This document shows, piece after piece, positions 36,712-64,000 of a DNA stretch of 64,000 bases; positions within the stretch are counted from its first letter, which is position 1; every line of letters starts with the position of its first letter. Below the pieces are notes generated by a model, which saw only the letters and a list, made by a program, of their open reading frames with translations, searched no databases and was not told the origin of the DNA. The translations under genes were made by a program, and so were the position numbers. Origin of the DNA: Gymnogyps californianus (taxonomy: Eukaryota > Chordata > Aves > Accipitriformes > Cathartidae); NCBI RefSeq assembly GCF_018139145.2, contig NC_059471.1, positions 85,768,520-85,832,519 on the forward strand, given 5' to 3'.

Positions 36712-39143
36712 GAGGTGGATCCTCAGCAAAGCAGGGGGTCTATATAAAAACTTATTTGCTTAATTAGGTTTGCACTAAAATGCAACTCTCCAATTGGAAC
36801 GGTTCTTCCGTCTGAGTAGTAACACAGCAGCAAGTTGCAGCTGTGCCCGACCTGCAGGTAGCACGAGTTTCCCTTCCACTGGCCTTGCGTTTCAGAATCC
36901 CACCCTTCACCACCAGCTACCTAAACTCTTCAAACTTCCACATAAATACTTTCCAAGCGCCTGCACTCCATGTGATAATTGATCATGATGATCATAAATA
37001 TACCAAAGCCTACGTCGTACTATGAATTTCAAAGTAAAGATACCAATGATACTCTCATTAAAAAAACCAAGTGTTAAACGGTGTCCAGGTATGTTTGGCC
37101 ATAGGCTCGATTGCTTTAGACTTCAATGCAGCTGCATCTAAAATGAACTACATCACCCTTCTTGTTTCTGAAAACAAGATCACAGTGTAGGTGAAAAAAA
37201 TAAATAAGAGTCTGAGGGAAAATCATCTTGCATCTCTCTCAATCTAGGATTCAACAAGAAAAGCAAAGATAACTGCTACTGCTGACTTTTCGTATGATAC
37301 CGGATAGAACAAGAAACCACCACACAGGCTCTTGTGTCCTCGTGTTCTGCACTGTCACATCTATCTGCTTAAACTAGACAAAGGATTTTACTGTCATTTA
37401 CTGGGAAACAAGCTAAGGGATCTCTCACAATACATATGAAAAGGAAAAAAAAAAAAAAAACCATGATGAAGGCAAAACCCTACAAAACAGGCACCGTGCC
37501 AATAAAATGACTTCCACATCCAAGTGCTCATTGTACCGGAACCGTACCTTTACACCAGCCCCTCAACAGGCCCACAGTTTTCATGGTGATTAAGACAGTA
37601 CGTGCCTCTCTCAGAGCATCCAGTCCCAGGGCTCCGAGGCCCCTGGACTGCCAAACTCTCCTGGTCTCTGCAAAAACACAAAATCGCCTCCTGAGGCCTC
37701 CCACACCTTCGCTCTCTTGAGCCAGTGTCCGGATGCTGTTACAGCAGCAGCGACTCTGTAGAGGGACAGCAGGCAGGGTGGCATGGCCGTCGGGAGCTTA
37801 GGCTCCCCGGGACCGTGGGTGCTGGCGACTGGCAAGTGAGACAGGGGTTTACTTCCCTCCTTTCATCAAAGTATTTCAGACATCTGTTTAAAACTGGAAC
37901 CAAAAACCTCGTTCTCAAAAGCACCACGTACTATTGTTACCAAAATAAAAAAAAAAGTTTTCAAATCCTGTAAAAATGGCAGTTATGTTTTGAAAGAGTA
38001 GAGGGGGGTCTCACAGAAATATGCTTATCATCAGGCTTATTAGCACAGAAAATACTTACTTTTTACAGGCCATATTCTGCTCTTTTCCCCTCTACCTGGC
38101 AAGACAGAATCGCTCTGATCCTCCCTGCTCACATGGCGGCAGTGCCGGCACACCTCCACGCTGCTGAGGGAGCCCGTGGCCGCGGGGGAGGCTAAAGCTA
38201 CAGCCACTTCCCTAAGCTGTCAGCCAGATACATGCTGCCTGGTGGCAAAACCAACAGCGCCGGCACAAGGAAAACCGCAGCCGACGCCTGGGGTAAAGCA
38301 GGGTTCTCCCCTCCAGAGGCAGCCTACCTCTGTTTTCAGTTTAAATGGCCACGGAGCCGTTTCCCTGCAGGACACACCTATTCTCCTTGCAGCAGCTCGG
38401 AGCAGCCGCAGAAACTGGTTTCCAGTGGACAGATTCAAGGCACAGGCACTAACGTGGGAGCTGTCTGAAGGGAGACTTCCAGGCAGCCCATCCCGAACTA
38501 CACGTGACAAGTGCGACTTCAAATAAAAAAAGAAAAAGAAAAAAAGGAAAAGCGGGGGGTGGGGGGAAGAGAAAAACATCAAAGCCTTCCATAAACTCAC
38601 ACTGCGCTGGAAGGGTGGCAATTATGCCATTCTTAACTCTGAGGCTATTTGCAAGGGAAAGGATTGGGAGACTTGGAAAGGGTGCTCGAGTGGGAGAGGT
38701 TTATCTTGCTCCATTCAGAGGAAAGGATTACAGGCATAAAACCGTCTGTCACCTTGGAGAAGCCGGAGTCTTGAGATTTTGCCTCCAAAGCCTTGGGGAT
38801 GCAGGGAAGGAAGCTATTTTGTTCAGATTAAAGACAGATGCAGCTTCCTGAGAGAGGCTATCCTCTCAAATTAGTGGATATTGTAAGACATTTGTCTCTA
38901 CTGGCGTCAGCCCTGCACTGACTAGGTGCAAATGAGATGAGAATCAGGATAAACGTGTATTAGAAATATCACCTGGTTATTTCAAGTTATTCCTATTCCT
39001 CTAATTTACATTTCCCTGGATGTTTCACACCGTGCATTAGTGATTCACAATGATGTACATTTACACACAGCAGGAGAAAAATTAATGAATTCCATCACTT
39101 CCCTTACTTGGGAGACTTTATGCCTGAGATACAGCTCCCTCAT

Positions 39144-39149
39144 TTTATT
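39144..39149 (-). promoter_or_regulatory. candidate proximal PHKA2 poly(A) signal
   Basis: AATAAA on the minus strand about 320 nt after the stop codon. Confidence 0.35.
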
Positions 39150-39467
39150 ATGCCTTTTGATCTCCACAGAGTAACCTGTTTTCCCCTTGGCAGAAGTGTA
39201 TCATTCTCGCTAATTTAATATGAATTACATTTATGCACTTTGGGCAGAATAAGACTCATTATTGGTTATTTCTCGCACACTCTCTTAAAACCAGGCCAAA
39301 TTCCACCTACCCGTCCGCCGCAGGTAGGCATGCACGTAGCATGACGACTAGTGTAAAACGCTGAGGTAGTGCACGGCACACATACATGCAGCAACTAAAC
39401 AAGAGGTTCATGACAGGGAAATGGGGAGAAAGAGCTTCTGAGCCCTCCCTCCTGCATGAGGCATCGC

Positions 39468-64000
<24,533 letters not shown>

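Larger units (their letters stand above)
34661..39467 (-). other. PHKA2 3' UTR and flank
   Basis: Downstream of the PHKA2 stop on the minus strand. Minus-strand AATAAA candidates are at 39144-39149, 34962-34967 and 34661-34666. Which one ends the transcript cannot be decided here; if distal, the 3' UTR is about 4.8 kb. Contains a CpG-dense patch (about 35880-36320), a (CA)n run at 36694-36711 and an A18 run near 37444. Its ORFs (up to 140 codons) match nothing I know. Confidence 0.5.

Overview
The window is nuclear DNA from a bird. It has vertebrate GT-AG introns, CR1 LINE fragments (including a 3' end with open pol C-terminal coding), and a solo retroviral LTR of a type I recognise from bird genomes. 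It also carries two adjacent genes whose human orthologues, PPEF1 and PHKA2, are convergent neighbours in Xp22.13. By that synteny I infer the region homologous to chicken chromosome 1. The species cannot be fixed from the sequence; a neoavian bird is a guess based on the LTR.

Left part (about 3.0-34.1 kb, + strand): a complete PPEF1 gene, a Ca2+-linked serine/threonine phosphatase with EF-hands. I could join 17 coding exons, all GT-AG and all phase-compatible, into a 664-residue protein (3193-33329). It has a myristoylation-type start, an IQ motif, a PPP catalytic domain with all its metal-binding motifs, and C-terminal EF-hands. The first 3 kb hold no gene I can recognise. A strong splice acceptor at 3045 implies a non-coding first exon further upstream.

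Middle (33.3-39.5 kb): 3' ends facing each other. PPEF1 poly(A) signals lie at 33422 and 34102. Candidate PHKA2 poly(A) signals on the other strand lie at 39149, 34967 and 34666. A CpG-dense patch near 35.9-36.3 kb is unexplained.

Right part (39.5-64 kb, - strand): the 3' portion of PHKA2, the liver-type regulatory alpha subunit of phosphorylase kinase. Eighteen exons encode about the last 735 residues, ending in the prenylation-type tail CAMQ. The 5' half of the gene lies beyond the right edge. Its introns hold a CR1 3' end (about 46976-47358), a short CR1 tail (57410-57463), a 590-bp solo LTR with a perfect 5-bp target duplication (59746-60345), and a decayed LINE reverse-transcriptase stretch (about 61201-61443).

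The two genes are functionally related only loosely: one is a Ca2+-responsive phosphatase, the other a subunit of a Ca2+/calmodulin-dependent kinase. I found no sign of an undescribed multi-gene system. The most useful leads are a possible alternative first exon of PPEF1, a 38-nt micro-exon flanked by a hairpin, a well-kept first EF-hand, an altered phosphorylated-loop exon in PHKA2, and the CpG-rich 3' flank.
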